DNA of 13,620 bases from Bacteroidales bacterium H4. GTDB lineage: Bacteria > Bacteroidota > Bacteroidia > Bacteroidales > Muribaculaceae. Position 1 is the first letter of the stretch; every line of letters starts with the position of its first letter. The notes beneath the pieces were generated by a model that had not been told where the DNA came from, made no database searches, and saw only the letters and a program-made list of their open reading frames with translations. The DNA lies in assembly GCA_001701165.1 (NCBI GenBank), contig DAAP01000060.1, forward strand, positions 1-13,620, in the 5' to 3' direction. The translations under genes were made by a program, and so were the position numbers. This document shows, piece by piece, positions 13,013 to 13,620 of the stretch.

Positions 13013-13620
13013 ATGATTAAAAACCTTCGCCGCGCACTCGTAGCCATCATCGCCGTAGTTGCTATCAGCACTACCGCCTCGGCCCAATTTTCTTTCGGAC
13101 CCCGTATAGGTATAGCAGTCAACAGCCTCAAATTCAATGAGGACATTCTCGACGGTAGCAACCGCACCGGATTTACCGGCGGTGTTCAGGCCGAATTCAT
13201 GATTCCCGCCATCAACCTCGGCTTCGATGCTTCGCTGATGTACGTACGCCGTACCTCCAACGTTACAATCAGCAGCACTTCCGCCTCCGAAAAAGTATCC
13301 AAGGATTACTTCGAAATCCCCATCAACATCAAGTACAAATTCGGACTTCCCGTAGTCGGCAGCTTCCTGAGCCCCTACATCTTTACCGGACCGAGCTTCG
13401 CATTCCTGACCTCCGGTACAGCCGTCAAGGAAGCCTTCGAAGCCAAGAAATTCGATGTATCCTGGAACTTCGGCTTCGGCCTCCAATTCTTCCGCAAAGT
13501 GCAAGTGGCCGCCTCTTATGGCCTCGGACTTTCCAAGTCCCTCGTCAACAAGGCAGTAGGAAGCGCCATCCCCGAGGGCGATCTGGTCAACGGCAAAAAC
13601 CGCTTCTGGACCATCACGGC
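13013..13620 (+). CDS. Outer-membrane beta-barrel protein (partial, 3' end beyond window)
   Basis: The frame from ATG 13013 is open to the window edge (202 complete codons). The N-terminus MIKNLRRALV plus a hydrophobic stretch ending ASA-Q predicts a Sec signal peptide cleaved after residue 24. The mature part alternates polar and hydrophobic residues in short strands with Gly and aromatic residues: FSFGPRIGIAVNSL, GFTGGVQAEFMI, YFEIPINIKYKFG, SPYIFTGPSFAFL, VSWNFGFGLQFF and VQVAASYGLGLS. This resembles the outer-membrane beta-barrel / PorT-like porin family of Bacteroidota (about 200-240 residues), so only the last strand is probably missing. No plug or enzymatic motif is seen. It has its own strong promoter, palindromes and leader hairpin, so it is regulated apart from the CapA-like gene upstream. 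Confidence 0.85.
   Translation, partial: MIKNLRRALVAIIAVVAISTTASAQFSFGPRIGIAVNSLKFNEDILDGSNRTGFTGGVQAEFMIPAINLGFDASLMYVRRTSNVTISSTSASEKVSKDYFEIPINIKYKFGLPVVGSFLSPYIFTGPSFAFLTSGTAVKEAFEAKKFDVSWNFGFGLQFFRKVQVAASYGLGLSKSLVNKAVGSAIPEGDLVNGKNRFWTIT

Noticed and set aside
13004..13504. Minus-strand open frame opposite the right-hand gene
   Set aside because: The plus-strand frame has a signal peptide, beta-barrel pattern, promoter and leader; the minus frame is its shadow.
1..13620. Change in G versus C excess along the plus strand, as at a replication terminus
   Set aside because: Hand counts of single lines (G19/C9 at 1561-1620, G16/C22 at 2161-2220, G22/C16 at 3061-3120, G15/C23 at 12301-12360) are uneven and can be explained by codon choice; no dif-like site was seen.
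1..13620. CRISPR array, insertion sequence, prophage or defence system
   Set aside because: No spaced direct repeats, transposase, integrase, phage or nuclease genes are present; gene content is housekeeping.

Overview
The window looks like chromosomal core-genome DNA from a member of the Bacteroidales, possibly a Muribaculaceae-like gut bacterium. Three things point there. First, the window has a truncated starch-synthase-like gene followed by a DUF4270 lipoprotein gene, a pairing I know only from Bacteroidota. Second, promoters repeatedly show the Bacteroidota -7 element TAnnTTTG, in three cases with a good TTG or TTTG element 19-20 bases upstream. Third, translation starts lack clear Shine-Dalgarno sequences. 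The family-level placement is a guess from codon use and moderate GC content.

Layout. Bases 1-36 may be the last codons of a plus-strand gene, followed by a hairpin terminator. On the minus strand, reading leftwards, are tRNA-Pro(TGG) with promoter and terminator, the starch-synthase-like gene, the DUF4270 lipoprotein gene, and tRNA-Thr(CGT) with its terminator. On the plus strand, a promoter near 2.9 kb, divergent from tRNA-Pro, drives purD, an unrecognised multi-pass membrane protein gene and pdxB. A 359-base intergenic region with a strong promoter and a 22-bp dyad precedes a MetE-like gene. A further promoter at about 8.0 kb starts a tightly packed run: panC, panD, ffh, folD and a CapA-like metallophosphatase gene. 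A last strong promoter with a 12-bp palindrome in its spacer drives an outer-membrane beta-barrel gene that runs off the right edge.

How the genes work together. Most products are housekeeping: purine synthesis (PurD), pyridoxal phosphate (PdxB), pantothenate/CoA (PanC, PanD), folate one-carbon interconversion (FolD) and signal-recognition-particle targeting (Ffh). A loose one-carbon theme can be inferred: FolD handles methylene- and formyl-tetrahydrofolate used in purine and pantothenate synthesis, and MetE-type enzymes use methyl-tetrahydrofolate.

I see no mobile element, CRISPR array, phage gene or defence system. The points most worth a second look are: the MetE-like protein, which keeps the fold motifs but appears to lack three of four zinc ligands; the orphan starch-synthase N-domain; the two operator-like palindromes; the 5'-end stem-loops on several transcripts; and A-C mismatches at pair 6:67 of both tRNAs.
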